Notes under the pieces: model-generated | Databases searched by the model: none | What the model saw: only the letters and a program-made list of their open reading frames with translations | What the model was told of the DNA's origin: nothing | Translations under genes and position numbers: made by a program | Shown: positions 6,270 to 13,283 of the stretch, piece after piece | Numbering within the stretch: the stretch's first letter is position 1 | How the letters are laid out: the number at the start of each line of letters is the position of its first letter | Assembly (NCBI GenBank): GCA_009781575.1 | Contig: WQXW01000011.1 | Span: 1-14,743 of the forward strand | Source: Solirubrobacterales bacterium | GTDB lineage: Bacteria; Actinomycetota; Thermoleophilia; Solirubrobacterales; Solirubrobacteraceae | Direction: 5' to 3' | Length of the DNA: 14,743 bases

Positions 6270-6283
6270 TTAGTGCTCACTAA
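6270..6283. promoter_or_regulatory. Probable TetR operator O2
   Basis: TTAGTGCTCACTAA is an inverted repeat with 6-bp arms and a 2-bp centre. Its centre is 27 bp from that of O1. It sits just after the predicted transcription start and abuts the Shine-Dalgarno at 6284-6288. Confidence 0.65.
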
Positions 6284-6296
6284 GGAGGTCTCGGAG

Positions 6297-7775
6297 ATGA
6301 CCGGCTCGACTCGCTCGCGCAACCGCTGGACGCTCGCCATCGTGTCGTTGGCGCTCTTCATGGTGGTGCTGGACAACCTGGTGGTCTCGATCGCGCTGCC
6401 CTCGATCAGGCGCGACCTGGGCGCGTCGATCCAGTCGCTGGAGTGGACGGTCAACGCGTACGTGCTCTCCTACGCGGTGCTGCTGCTCACCGGCGCCGCG
6501 CTGGGCGATCGGTTCGGGCGAAAGCGGGTGTTCATCGCGGGGCTGGCGCTCTTCACGCTCGCCTCGGCGGGCGCCGCGCTGGCGCCCACGAGCGGCCTGT
6601 TGGTGGCGGCGCGGGCGGTGCAGGGCGCGGGCGCGGCGGCGGTCACGCCGCTCACGCTGACCCTGCTGGCCGAGGCGTTCCCGGCCGAGCGCCGAGGCGT
6701 GGCGCTGGGCGTGTGGTCGGGCATCTCCGGCGCCGCGGTCGCGATGGGGCCGCTGGTGGGCGGCGCGGTCGTGCAGGGCATCTCCTGGCACTGGATCTTC
6801 TGGATCAACGTGCCGATCGGCGTGGCGCTGCTGCCGGTGGCCGCGTGGCGGTTGAGCGAGAGCCACGGGCCCTACGGCACGCTCGATCTGCGCGGCCTCA
6901 CGCTGGCCTCGCTGGGCGCGTTCGGGGTGGTGTTCGGGCTGGTGCGCGCGCAGTCGCTCGGCTGGACCTCCCCCACGGTCGTGACCGCGGTGGGCGTGGG
7001 CCTGGCGCTGCTGGCGCTGTTCGTGGCGTGGGAGCGGCGCGCCGCGGAGCCGATGCTGCCGATGCAGTTCTTCGCGCGGCGCGCGTTCGCGGTGACAAAC
7101 TTCGCCTCGCTCACGATGTACTTTGGGATGTTCGGGTCGATCTTCTTCCTGTCGCAGTTCATGCAGAACGTGCTCCACAACAGCCCGCTCGGAGCCGGGC
7201 TGAAGATTCTCGTGTGGACCGGCGCCACGATGATCACCGCCCCGCTGGCGGGCGTGTTCTCACAGCGGGTGGGCAGCCGCCCGCTGATGCTGGCCGGCCT
7301 CTCGCTGCAGGCCGGCGCGCTGGCGTGGCTCGCCAGCGTGGCCTCCACCGGGCTCGCCTACTCGCAGATGATCGTGCCGTTCATCATGGCCGGCGCCGGC
7401 ATGGCGCTGGTGTTCGCGCCGGCCGCCGCCGCGGTGCTGTCCGCCGTGCGCGACGATCAGGCCGGGCAGGCCTCGGGCGCGACCAACGCGATCCGCGAGG
7501 TCGGCGGCGTGCTCGGCGTGGCGGTGCTGGCGTCGGTGTTCACCTCCGCCGGCGGCTACACCTCGCCGCAGGCGTTCGTGGACGGGCTGGTTCCCGCCCT
7601 GTGGGTGGGCGTGGCGGTGCTGGGCGCCGGCGCGCTGGCGGTGCTGGTGCTGCCGTTCCGCACGCTGCCGCAGCAGGCGCAGCAGGTCGCCGGGGCGGGC
7701 GTTGCGCAACAGGCCGACGGGGCGAGCGCGTGGAGCGGCGCGCCGGAGCCGAGCGCGGCGGGGCGGGCGGCGTGA
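6297..7775 (+). CDS. DHA2-family MFS multidrug efflux transporter (EmrB/QacA type)
   Basis: 492 residues with about 14 predicted membrane spans, the size and layout of proton-driven drug antiporters of the DHA2 family. Visible motifs are LDNLVVSIALPSI at 25-37 (motif D1, acidic residue in TM1), GDRFGRKRV at 70-78 (motif A, loop 2-3), and GPLVGG at 151-156 within motif C of TM5, followed by WHWIFWINVPIG. The Gln/Ala-rich C-terminal tail is cytoplasmic and low in complexity. The start is ATG 6297, with GGAGG 8 nt upstream; an in-frame GTG at 6273 lies inside the operator and is rejected. The stop codon overlaps the first ATG of a tandem mini-ORF array leading to the TetR gene. Two palindromes in the promoter and the downstream TetR suggest drug-inducible expression. 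The substrate cannot be predicted. Confidence 0.92.
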   Translation: MTGSTRSRNRWTLAIVSLALFMVVLDNLVVSIALPSIRRDLGASIQSLEWTVNAYVLSYAVLLLTGAALGDRFGRKRVFIAGLALFTLASAGAALAPTSGLLVAARAVQGAGAAAVTPLTLTLLAEAFPAERRGVALGVWSGISGAAVAMGPLVGGAVVQGISWHWIFWINVPIGVALLPVAAWRLSESHGPYGTLDLRGLTLASLGAFGVVFGLVRAQSLGWTSPTVVTAVGVGLALLALFVAWERRAAEPMLPMQFFARRAFAVTNFASLTMYFGMFGSIFFLSQFMQNVLHNSPLGAGLKILVWTGATMITAPLAGVFSQRVGSRPLMLAGLSLQAGALAWLASVASTGLAYSQMIVPFIMAGAGMALVFAPAAAAVLSAVRDDQAGQASGATNAIREVGGVLGVAVLASVFTSAGGYTSPQAFVDGLVPALWVGVAVLGAGALAVLVLPFRTLPQQAQQVAGAGVAQQADGASAWSGAPEPSAAGRAA

Positions 7776-7851
7776 TGGGGCCGGCGGCGTGAGCAATGGG
7801 GCCGGCGGCGTGAGCAATGGGGCCGGCGGCGTGAGCAATGGGGCGGGCAGA
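7772..7851 (+). repeat. 21-bp tandem repeat forming three MGPAA-stop mini-ORFs
   Basis: The unit ATGGGGCCGGCGGCGTGA plus the spacer gca occurs in full at 7775-7795, 7796-7816 and 7817-7837, and a diverged fourth unit starts with ATG at 7838. Each of the first three reads Met-Gly-Pro-Ala-Ala-stop. The first ATG overlaps the MFS stop (TGATG). The fourth ATG opens a longer frame that differs from that of TetR. The array fills almost the whole gap between the MFS and TetR coding regions. Confidence 0.85.
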
Positions 7852-7856
7852 ACCGC

Positions 7857-8462
7857 GTGAGCAGCGTGGCGCCACGATCGGTCGAGGCGGCGCGAAGGCG
7901 CGTGCCGGCGGCCGAGCGCCGCGAGGAGCTGATCGCGGCGGCGGTGCACGAGTTCGCGCGCGGCGGCCTGCACGGCACCCCGGTGGAGCGGGTCGCGCGG
8001 CGCGTGGGCGTGGCGCAGCCGTATGTGTTCACGCTGTTTGCCAGCAAGCTCGAGCTGTTCCTGGCGGCGGTGGAGCGCGGCTTCGAGCGGGTCGCGGAGA
8101 CGTTCGTGGGGGCGGCGGGCGAGTACCGCGAGCATCGCGCGCCGCCGGGCTGTGAGGACGTGCTGGCGGCGATGGGCCAGGCGTACAAAGAGCTGCTGGC
8201 GTCGGATCGCGACTACCTGATGCTGCAGCTCCAGTCGTATGCGGCCTGCGACGACGAGCAGGTGCGCGCGTGTGTGCGCCGGCGCTACGCCGAGTTGGTG
8301 GCGCTGGCGCGCGAGCTCTCCGGCGCCGACGGGGAGCGCCTGGACGCGTTCTTCCGCCACGGGATGGCCTACAACGTGGCGGCGGCGATGGGCGTGAGCG
8401 AGCTGTCGGTGGCGGCGCCCTGGGTGGAGGAGGAGCTGCGCAAGGGACGTCCGTCGGGGTGA
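7857..8462 (+). CDS. TetR-family transcriptional regulator
   Basis: 201 residues. The N-terminal TetR DNA-binding domain spans about residues 18-65: ERREELIAAAVHEFARGGLHG, then the recognition helix region VERVARRVGVAQPYVFTLFASK. The C-terminal ligand-binding half is all-helical with LMLQLQSYAACDDE and a terminal WVEEELRKG. It most likely represses the upstream efflux gene and its own operon by binding the palindromes at 6243-6256 and 6270-6283, and is released by a drug ligand; this is inferred from gene order and operator type. The start GTG 7857 gives a normal N-terminus. No Shine-Dalgarno is visible, and the upstream ATGs of the tandem repeat are in another frame, so translation may depend on coupling or reinitiation from the array. 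Confidence 0.9.
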   Translation: MSSVAPRSVEAARRRVPAAERREELIAAAVHEFARGGLHGTPVERVARRVGVAQPYVFTLFASKLELFLAAVERGFERVAETFVGAAGEYREHRAPPGCEDVLAAMGQAYKELLASDRDYLMLQLQSYAACDDEQVRACVRRRYAELVALARELSGADGERLDAFFRHGMAYNVAAAMGVSELSVAAPWVEEELRKGRPSG

Positions 8463-8463
8463 C

Positions 8464-8492
8464 TTGGGGTACGCCTGCGGGCGGGGTAGCAT
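8464..8492 (+). promoter_or_regulatory. Promoter of the LapA-domain gene
   Basis: TTGGGG at 8464-8469 and TAGCAT at 8487-8492 are separated by 17 nt. The -10 ends 9 nt before the ATG at 8502, so the mRNA is probably leaderless or nearly so. The -35 overlaps the TetR stop region. Confidence 0.5.
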
Positions 8493-8501
8493 CGATGTGC
8501 G

Positions 8502-8759
8502 ATGTCGGTGCCCGCAGACTCTCCGTCGGCCCAGACGCCCGGGAGAAAGCGCCCACGGCGCGAGTCGGCGCGCACCACGGTGCTGGTTGTGGTGGCGGTG
8601 CTGATCACCGTGTTCGCGGTGCTCAACGTCAAAGAGGTGAGCGTCAACTGGATCGTGGGCTCCGCCAAAGTGCCGCTGATCGTGGTGATCGTGGTCTCGC
8701 TGGCCGCCGGGGTGGTGCTGGGCGCGTTCGCCGCCGAACGGCGTAGGCGCAATCGCTGA
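8502..8759 (+). CDS. LapA-domain (DUF1049) small membrane protein
   Basis: 85 residues. A basic cytoplasmic N-terminus (RKRPRRESAR) leads into a first membrane span at about 25-42, a short loop VKEVSVNWIVGSAKVP typical of LapA/DUF1049 proteins, a second span at about 56-78, and an Arg-rich end. The family is named after the lipopolysaccharide assembly protein A of Gram-negatives. In actinobacteria, which lack LPS, its role is unknown, so the name should not be taken as function. The gene converges on the universal stress protein gene, with only 13 bp between the stop codons. A nearby promoter suggests it is transcribed separately from the TetR gene. Confidence 0.83.
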   Translation: MSVPADSPSAQTPGRKRPRRESARTTVLVVVAVLITVFAVLNVKEVSVNWIVGSAKVPLIVVIVVSLAAGVVLGAFAAERRRRNR

Positions 8760-8772
8760 AGGGCGCGCTCCC

Positions 8773-9297
8773 TCAGTCGCCGCGCTCGGTGGCGCTCGGC
8801 GCTCCCGGGGCGGGCTCGTCGGTGTGGCGCACGACCAGCACGGGGCAGTGGGCGTGGCGGAGCACGCCGGCGGCGGTGCTGCCCAGCAGGCGCGCGCGCA
8901 GACCGTGGACCCTGGTGGAGCCCACCACGATCGCCGCCGCGCGGTGGTGGCGCGCAGCCTGCGCGATCGCCTCCACCACGTCGCTCTCGTCGCGCACCAG
9001 GAGCTCCTGCGGGGCGAGGCCGACCGCGCGCGCGAGTTGCACTCCGTTGCGCACGATCGCGTGCGCCTCGTCCTCGATCTCCTGGTCGATTTCCCTCGCC
9101 ACCGAGGGGTTGTAGGGGAGCGTTGCCGTGCCGATCCCGGTGGGGTCGGGCAGCAGCATCAGCTCGCCCAGCCCGGGCTCCCACACGGTCAGCACCAGCG
9201 CGTCGCGCGGCGCGAACAGCTCGCCGGCGTGTCGCGTCGCCTCGGCGGCGACCGGCGAGCCGTCGTAGGCGATCACGATCGGCCGCGCGCGCTCCAT
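8773..9297 (-). CDS. Universal stress protein (UspA domain)
   Basis: 174 residues, one UspA domain. The N-terminal strand IVIAYDGSP (Asp12) and the C-terminal strand LRHAHCPVLVV are typical. The nucleotide-binding motif of ATP-binding family members, G-x2-G-x9-G-S/T, appears here as GSTRVHGLRARLLGS, so Arg replaces the second Gly and ATP binding may be altered. A loop rich in Pro, Gly and Thr (residues about 50-60) is longer than in the shortest family members. Usp proteins are cytoplasmic and linked to stress and dormancy. ATG 9297 is chosen because the beta-1 strand follows within 6 residues and a TACCCT element lies 10 nt upstream; longer in-frame extensions toward 9825 run antisense to the neighbouring gene. 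Confidence 0.9.
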   Translation of the reverse strand: MERARPIVIAYDGSPVAAEATRHAGELFAPRDALVLTVWEPGLGELMLLPDPTGIGTATLPYNPSVAREIDQEIEDEAHAIVRNGVQLARAVGLAPQELLVRDESDVVEAIAQAARHHRAAAIVVGSTRVHGLRARLLGSTAAGVLRHAHCPVLVVRHTDEPAPGAPSATERGD

Positions 9298-9327
9298 CGT
9301 GAGCGGGAGGGTATCGTCAGGCGCGCA
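9298..9327. promoter_or_regulatory. 30-bp bidirectional promoter with overlapping -10 elements
   Basis: Between the two divergent start codons the minus strand carries TACCCT (plus positions 9308-9313) and the plus strand TATCGT (9312-9317). They overlap by 2 bp, and each ends exactly 10 nt from its own start codon. The arrangement is symmetric about the midpoint. Both mRNAs would have very short or no leaders. Confidence 0.45.
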
Positions 9328-9930
9328 GTGCTCGCCTACCTCACCTGGCACCGACCGGCGCAGGGGGTCGACGCCGCCTCCTACGAGGGTGCGCTGGAGC
9401 GCTTGCACCGCTCGCTGGCCGCGCGGCCGCCGAGCGGCTTTCGCGGCTCGGCGCTGCTGCGAACCGAGGAGCCCGGATGGCTCTCCGAGCTCCCCGCGCG
9501 GGGCGATGCCGGGGGGCCCGTCTACGAGGATTGGTATCTGCTGGACGGCTGGTCGGCGGTGGGCGTGTTGGAGGAGGCCGCGGTGTCCAGGGGGCACGTG
9601 AGCGCGCACGATGCGGTGGCGCGCCTGGCGGGCGACAGCGCGGCGGGCGTGTACCGCCTCTGCGAGGGCTCGCCCGCGCTGGGCGACGCGCGAATCGCGG
9701 CGTGGGTGAGGCGCGCGCCGGGCCACGAGCCGCCCACCCTGGCGGCGCTGCTGGGCGACGGCATGGCGGGTGAGTCGGCGGGGTTGTGGCGCCGCGCGCT
9801 GGGCCTCGGCCCCGCACCGGAGCACTGCCTGGTGGGCCCGGAGGCGCCGGTGGGCACCTCGCCCGCGCGGCTGCCGGCGGGCTGGAGCGTTGAGGTGCTG
9901 GCGCGCGAGGTGCTCTGGAGCGGGTGCTGA
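9328..9930 (+). CDS. Conserved-looking protein of unknown function
   Basis: 200 residues from GTG 9328, soluble, without a signal peptide or membrane span. Recognisable stretches are LAYLTWHRP at the start, FRGSALLRTEEPGWL near 42-56, VYEDWYLLDGWSAVGVLEEAAVS around 68-90, AAGVYRLCEG near 110, and LWRRALGLGPAPEHCL near 150-165. I recall similar unnamed actinobacterial proteins with a YEDWYL motif but no assigned function. Third-position GC is very high throughout, so it is a real gene. The TGA stop lies inside the first codons of the ArsP-type permease (7-nt overlap, GTGCTGA), which implies translational coupling and perhaps a shared role. It shares a 30-bp divergent promoter with the universal stress protein. 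Confidence 0.8.
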   Translation: MLAYLTWHRPAQGVDAASYEGALERLHRSLAARPPSGFRGSALLRTEEPGWLSELPARGDAGGPVYEDWYLLDGWSAVGVLEEAAVSRGHVSAHDAVARLAGDSAAGVYRLCEGSPALGDARIAAWVRRAPGHEPPTLAALLGDGMAGESAGLWRRALGLGPAPEHCLVGPEAPVGTSPARLPAGWSVEVLAREVLWSGC

Positions 9931-11072
9931 ACACGATCGCGCACGGCCTGCGGGACGCGGGCCTGATGGCCTGGCAGGTGTGGTGGGCGCTGGTGCTGGG
10001 CTTTGCGATCAGCGCGATCGTGCAGGCGTGGATCCCGCGCGAGCGCATCCAGCGCGCGCTGGGAGGCGCGGGCGCGCGCCCGGTGGCGCTGGCCACCGGG
10101 CTGGGCGCGGCATCCTCGTCGTGCTCCTACGCGGCGGTGGCGATCGCAAAGAGCCTCTTCCAGGGCGGCGCGTCGGCCGCGTCGGCGCTGGCCTTCCAGT
10201 TCGCCTCCACCAACCTGGTGATCGAGCTGGGCGTGGTCATCTGGGTGCTGATCGGCTGGCAGTTCACCGTGGCGGAGCTGCTGGGCGGTCTTTTGCTGAT
10301 CGCGCTGAGCACCGCGCTGCTGCGGCTGTTGGTCTCGCGTGCGCTGGAGGAGCGCGCGCGTGCGCATGCGCGGGGGGTCGACGCGGGCCACCAACACCAC
10401 ACCGCGGCGCAGCGGATGAGCCTGCGGGCGCGGCTCACCTCACGGGCGGCGTGGTGGGATGTGGCGCACAACTTCCGCCACGACTGGTCGATGCTGTACC
10501 GCGAGATCGCGCTGGGCTTCGTGCTGGCGGGGCTGGTCGGGCAGATTCACAACGGGTTCTGGAATTCGCTCTTCATCACACACGCGCCGGGGGCGATTCA
10601 GCTGATCCAGAACGCGATCGTGGGTCCGCTGGTGGCGGTGCTCACATTCGTGTGCTCGCTGGGCAACGTGCCGCTGGCGGCGGTGCTGTGGTCGGGTGGC
10701 ATCGCGTTCGGGGGGGTGATCGCATTCATATTCGCGGATCTGATCGTGGTGCCGATCGTGCTGATCTACCGCAGGTACTACGGAGGGGCGTTCACCGCGC
10801 GAATCGTGGCGCTGATGTTCATCGCGATCGTGGTGGCGGCTGTGGCGGTGGACCTGCTCTTCGACGCCGCGGGCCTGATCCCGACCACGCGCCCCACCCA
10901 CGCGGAGGTGTTCCCCGCGATCGCGCTCGACTACAAGCTCTTTTTGAACATCGCCGCGGCGATCGTGTTCGGCGGGCTCTTTGCGCTCAGCTCGCGCCCC
11001 ACAGTTTCTCGAACATCGTCGTGTAGGAGCTCGAGCCGTACCATTCGCCGGAGGCCTGCGCGGCGGTGGTGA
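9924..11072 (+). CDS. ArsP/YraQ-family permease (PF03773-like)
   Basis: 382 residues with about eight hydrophobic spans. It contains the two internally related family segments: SSSCSYAAVAIAKSLF with FQFASTNLV (about 64-99) and VCSLGNVPLAAVLWSGG with FIFADLIVVPI (about 243-278). A His-containing cytoplasmic loop lies at about 145-160. ArsP members export trivalent organoarsenicals; many relatives have unknown substrates, so a metal(loid) role is only a possibility and no arsR or other ars gene is nearby. GTG 9924 overlaps the previous stop and has GGAG 3 nt upstream; ATG 9966 is an alternative. Past about 10993 the third-position GC bias collapses, and the last 27 or so residues, rich in Ser and Arg, run antisense to the neighbouring binding-protein gene. 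The native C-terminus has probably been lost. Confidence 0.85.
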   Translation: MLNTIAHGLRDAGLMAWQVWWALVLGFAISAIVQAWIPRERIQRALGGAGARPVALATGLGAASSSCSYAAVAIAKSLFQGGASAASALAFQFASTNLVIELGVVIWVLIGWQFTVAELLGGLLLIALSTALLRLLVSRALEERARAHARGVDAGHQHHTAAQRMSLRARLTSRAAWWDVAHNFRHDWSMLYREIALGFVLAGLVGQIHNGFWNSLFITHAPGAIQLIQNAIVGPLVAVLTFVCSLGNVPLAAVLWSGGIAFGGVIAFIFADLIVVPIVLIYRRYYGGAFTARIVALMFIAIVVAAVAVDLLFDAAGLIPTTRPTHAEVFPAIALDYKLFLNIAAAIVFGGLFALSSRPTVSRTSSCRSSSRTIRRRPARRW

Positions 11073-12222
11073 GTTTCACCTCTCCCACATCGGCGGCGGT
11101 GAAGATGCGCAGGGGCACGTGCTCTTCGACGATCGGCGCGTGCAGCATCATGCGCAGCATCTCATCGGCGTCGGCCCACCCCTCATAGGGGAAGTCCTGG
11201 CCCACATCGGCGGACACGCGGTGTGCGCTGACCATCTGCAGCGCGGGCAGATCGCCGGCGGAGGTGACCACCGCCACCTTCTGTGCCATGCCCGACTGCT
11301 GGATGCCCTGCTCGACGCCCTGCAGCGCGGCGTCGAACTCCGGCATCACGTAGGTGACACCGGGGTGGCTCAGCAGCGCGGAGCTCGTCTGCGAGGGGGC
11401 CAGCGTGAGGTCGGCCAGGCCGATCCTCTGAGTGGTGACGGTGCAGGCGGGGCAGTAGCGGTGGAGCTCCGCCACCCCTTCCGCGCCCCACTGCAGCGTG
11501 GAGGGCGAATCGGTGAACGGCATCGACAGCACGCTGGCGGAGCCGCCGGAGTTGGCCGTGATCCAGTCGGCCTCCGAGGTCACCAGCGCGTGGTTCTGCA
11601 ACAGCGCATACGCGAGACGGTCGTCGCCTTTACCGCGCACCGCGCCGGGAGCGCTCGCGGCGGGCGGCTCCTGGTCGACGACCAGTACGGGGATGTGGTG
11701 CGACTCGGCCGCGGCGAACGCGTTGGGGGCCAGCGCGACGGGGATCCCGTCGGCGATGATGCCCCCGGCGCCGCTGGAGACGGCGTGTTCGAGACACGCA
11801 GCGGTGGCGGAGGGGTTGGCCTCGCCGGAGCAGGTGTGAAGCTGGATGCCGAGCTTGCCAAGCGCGGTGCGCAGCGATTCGTCGGCGATCGCAAACACCG
11901 GCACCGAGATGGAGATCGGCACGTACCACACCGACTTGCCGGCCAGCGATTTGGCGTTCGTCAACGGCGGTCCGGGCGCACCGAAGCTCGTGGTCGGCTG
12001 TTCGAGCTTCGCCACCACCGCGCGCGCGTGGGCCGCGCCCGGGCCGCCGCCGGAGGCCGAGGCGGTGTGCGTGGGGGAGTCGGCGCTGCCGCAGCCGCTC
12101 GCCCCAACCGCGGTCCCGCAGAGGGCCACGGCCGCGCCGAGGGTTGCGAGCCTCCCGCGCGCGCGCCGGCCGTGAGCCCCGAGTGCGCGCCGGTGGGCAG
12201 GGTGGGGGAGTTGCTCTCTCAT
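10987..12222 (-). CDS. Sugar-type ABC transporter substrate-binding lipoprotein (RbsB-like)
   Basis: 411 residues. A long basic N-region leads to a hydrophobic stretch and lipobox-like ASGC (Cys44), so the protein is predicted to be anchored outside the membrane. A Ser/Gly/Ala linker runs to about residue 65. The two-lobe periplasmic-binding fold of the Peripla_BP_4 type starts near 97 with SVWYVPISISVPVF. Later landmarks are AGGIIADGIP, IPVLVVDQEPP, YVMPEFDAALQGVEQGIQ and QDFPYEGWADADEMLRMML. It would deliver substrate to the permease encoded 31 nt upstream; the ligand cannot be named. Four cysteines (131, 143 and the YCPAC pair) may form disulfides. AAAGGA lies about 12 nt before ATG 12222, farther than usual. 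The 3' end overlaps the convergent permease ORF by 86 bp; the binding-protein frame keeps strong codon bias there. Confidence 0.88.
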   Translation of the reverse strand: MREQLPHPAHRRALGAHGRRARGRLATLGAAVALCGTAVGASGCGSADSPTHTASASGGGPGAAHARAVVAKLEQPTTSFGAPGPPLTNAKSLAGKSVWYVPISISVPVFAIADESLRTALGKLGIQLHTCSGEANPSATAACLEHAVSSGAGGIIADGIPVALAPNAFAAAESHHIPVLVVDQEPPAASAPGAVRGKGDDRLAYALLQNHALVTSEADWITANSGGSASVLSMPFTDSPSTLQWGAEGVAELHRYCPACTVTTQRIGLADLTLAPSQTSSALLSHPGVTYVMPEFDAALQGVEQGIQQSGMAQKVAVVTSAGDLPALQMVSAHRVSADVGQDFPYEGWADADEMLRMMLHAPIVEEHVPLRIFTAADVGEVKLTTAAQASGEWYGSSSYTTMFEKLWGAS

Positions 12223-12253
12223 GCGTGGGTGATTCCTTTCTCTGTCGGGATTG

Positions 12254-13270
12254 CTACTGGGCCGGCGCGAGGCGGCCGCGCAGCAACGTGGTGAAGGTCA
12301 CGGTCACGATCAGGGTCCCGCCGTAGAAGACATCGGAGATCCATCCCGCGAGGCCGAGCTCCTGCAGCCCCAGCACGCCGGTGGCGAGGAAGTAGACGCC
12401 GATGAGCGCGCCGATCGGGGTGAACTCGCCGGGGCGCACCACCGCGGTGCCGAGATAGACAGCGGCGACCGTGGGCAGCAGATAGGTGATGGCGCTGCTG
12501 GGGTCGAAGCCGCCGAGCCCGGCGGCCACCACCACGCCGCCCAGCCCCGAGAGCAGGCCGGCGGTGAGGAACGCGCCAAAGCGGATGCGATCGACGCGGA
12601 TGCCGGCCAGGCGCGAGACCTCGCGGTTGGAGCCCACGAAGCGCATGTGGCGGCCCAGGGGGGTGAACGCCAGCACGTAGGCGAACACGAGAGCCAGTGC
12701 CAGGCCGTAATAGAAGGAGAGCGGCAGCCCCCACAATTCGGTGAGAGTCAGCTTGCCGAAGGACGCGCTGAGCCCGCTGACCGCGCTGAGGTTCGAGATC
12801 GCCAGCGCGATTCCCGACAGCAGCGTGGACATCCCGAGCGTGACCACGATCGTGTCGACGCCCAGATACACGACGAGCAGCCCGTTGAACGCTCCCGCGC
12901 AGGCGCCCACGGCCACAGCGATCGTGGCGGCGAGCGCCACGGGGAGGTGGTCGAAGACGCTCAGCACCGGCACGAGCGTGGCGCACAGGCCGAGGATCGA
13001 GGCCACCGAGAGATCGACGAAATCGCCCACGATCACCGTGCACAGGAACGCCATCGCCAGGAACACGTACGCGGCCTGCGAGCCGAAAATCGTCTGGAAG
13101 GTGCCACTGGTGTCGAAGATCGACGGCTCGATCGAGGAGTAAACCGCGATCATCACCCCCCACAGGCCCACGAGCGCGTAGCGCTCGACGGCGCGCAGCG
13201 CCAGCCGTCCGCCATCGCCACCGCTGGCGCGCGCGAGTGTTGAGGCGGGCTCGATCAGGCGCGCCGGCAT
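12254..13270 (-). CDS. ABC transporter permease, RbsC-like
   Basis: 338 residues, mostly hydrophobic, with about eight to ten membrane spans (BPD_transp_2 family). Family landmarks are FLAMAFLCTVIVGDFVDLSV near 70-90, GVDTIVVTLGMSTLLSGIAL in mid-protein, and the cytoplasmic coupling region GRHMRFVGSNREVSRLAGIRV contacting the ATPase, followed by LLSGLGGVVVAAG. The usual family stretch that has GG before the last spans reads YLGTAVVRPGEFTPIG here. It forms the translocation path for the substrate bound by the downstream lipoprotein. The start ATG 13270 is 13 nt after the ATPase stop and lacks a clear Shine-Dalgarno, so translational coupling is likely. Confidence 0.9.
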   Translation of the reverse strand: MPARLIEPASTLARASGGDGGRLALRAVERYALVGLWGVMIAVYSSIEPSIFDTSGTFQTIFGSQAAYVFLAMAFLCTVIVGDFVDLSVASILGLCATLVPVLSVFDHLPVALAATIAVAVGACAGAFNGLLVVYLGVDTIVVTLGMSTLLSGIALAISNLSAVSGLSASFGKLTLTELWGLPLSFYYGLALALVFAYVLAFTPLGRHMRFVGSNREVSRLAGIRVDRIRFGAFLTAGLLSGLGGVVVAAGLGGFDPSSAITYLLPTVAAVYLGTAVVRPGEFTPIGALIGVYFLATGVLGLQELGLAGWISDVFYGGTLIVTVTFTTLLRGRLAPAQ

Positions 13271-13283
13271 CGGGCTGTTGGCC

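Noticed and set aside
6243..6270. Attachment site or phage-type direct repeats in the AT-rich segment before the MFS gene
   Set aside because: The repeats are inverted and fit operators; no integrase or mobile gene lies nearby.
6273..6296. GTG start at 6273 for the MFS transporter
   Set aside because: It lies inside the second operator and before the Shine-Dalgarno at 6284-6288, which is placed correctly for ATG 6297.
7789..7851. 21-bp tandem repeats as a CRISPR array
   Set aside because: The units are contiguous without unique spacers and are far too short; no cas gene is present.
8824..9327. Upstream extension of the 9328 gene to 8824
   Set aside because: It is antisense to the universal stress protein gene, which has the convincing domain and codon bias in that stretch.
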